Origin: JBEICQ01 sp040383885
GTDB lineage: Bacteria; Bacteroidota; Bacteroidia; UBA4408
Direction: 5' to 3'
Assembly: GCA_040383885.1 (NCBI GenBank)
Contig: JBEICQ010000045.1
Location: 1 to 15,617 of the forward strand
DNA: 15,617 nt
In this document: in pieces, positions 15,394-15,617 of the stretch
Layout: each line of letters begins with the position of its first letter
Numbering within the stretch: position 1 is the stretch's first letter
Position numbers and translations under genes: made by a program
The notes under the pieces: generated by a model
What the model was told of the DNA's origin: nothing
The model's database searches: none
The model's input: the letters and a program-made list of their open reading frames with translations, nothing else

Positions 15394-15464
15394 ATTGGCG
15401 CAGCCAATGAAGTTTTTCATTTTGACTCTCGGAAAGAAGGGATCTGCGAAGCTACCCCCTTCGG
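15394..15464. repeat. 71-bp direct repeat, copy 1
   Basis: This unit is identical base for base to 15546-15616. It starts with the palindrome ATTGGC-GCA-GCCAAT and near its 3' end holds overlapping inverted repeats (GAAGGG...CCCTTC and CGAAG-CTACCCC-CTTCG), so the unit can fold at both ends. It lies downstream of the tRNA-Arg terminator and does not look like part of a protein gene. Confidence 0.9.
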
Positions 15465-15493
15465 TAATCGGAAAGAAAAAGAAAGACTTGCAC

Positions 15494-15545
15494 ATTGGCG
15501 CAGCCAACGATGAAAAGGTATTGGCGCAGCCAACGATGAAAAGGT
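15494..15545. repeat. 26-bp tandem repeat, two exact copies
   Basis: Two perfect units (15494-15519 and 15520-15545) each start ATTGGCGCAGCCAA and end CGATGAAAAGGT. A third palindrome start at 15546 merges into the second copy of the 71-bp repeat. The shared 14-nt beginning ties the tandem and the 71-bp units into one repeat family. Confidence 0.9.
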
Positions 15546-15616
15546 ATTGGCGCAGCCAATGAAGTTTTTCATTTTGACTCTCGGAAAGAAGGGATCTGCG
15601 AAGCTACCCCCTTCGG
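15546..15616. repeat. 71-bp direct repeat, copy 2 (at window edge)
   Basis: This is an exact second copy of 15394-15464, displaced by 152 bp. It ends one base before the window does, so further copies beyond the edge are likely but not visible. Confidence 0.9.
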
Positions 15617-15617
15617 A

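Noticed and set aside
15394..15617. Possible CRISPR array
   Set aside because: The 26-bp units are directly adjacent without spacers, the 71-bp units are not regularly interspaced with unique DNA, and there are no cas genes.

Overview
The window looks like chromosomal DNA of a Bacteroidota bacterium, most likely in the Chitinophagales/Sphingobacteriales range. Three things point there: two secreted proteins with type IX secretion (T9SS) C-terminal sorting domains and modules typical of that phylum, a kynurenine 3-monooxygenase, and promoters of the Bacteroidota type (TTG about 20 nt upstream of TAnnTTTG) with no obvious Shine-Dalgarno sequences. The exact genus cannot be told from the sequence.

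Layout from left to right. Positions 1-236 are non-coding and carry two strong hairpins of repeat-element character. Positions 237-4795 hold a replication/repair pair on the minus strand, dnaE (DNA polymerase III alpha subunit) followed by recF, whose stop and start codons share one base (TGATG). Positions 5033-8715 hold two divergent genes for exported proteins: a beta-helix protein with Ig-like modules (minus) and an SGNH-type hydrolase with a PKD-like module (plus). Both end in T9SS-like sorting domains. A small unknown lipoprotein (8736-9131, minus) converges on the hydrolase gene.

Positions 9361-15049 form a tight minus-strand gene group: ftcD (formiminotransferase-cyclodeaminase), a membrane-anchored patatin-like lipase, a single-domain rhodanese and kmo. 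The gap after ftcD is 33 nt and the next two junctions are 4-nt ATGA overlaps, so the last three genes are probably translationally coupled. A good TTG-N20-TAGGTTTG promoter precedes ftcD. Two amino-acid catabolic enzymes (histidine and tryptophan routes) are thus combined with a membrane lipase and a sulfurtransferase-fold protein; what joins them is not evident.

A tRNA-Arg(ACG) gene with its own near-perfect promoter and intrinsic terminator is divergent from ftcD. Immediately after its terminator lies a cluster of palindrome-containing direct repeats (an exact 71-bp unit twice, with a 26-bp tandem unit between) running to the window edge. This is the least explained DNA in the window and may be a dispersed intergenic repeat or the edge of a mobile region. 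No integrase, transposase, CRISPR array or clear defence system is present.
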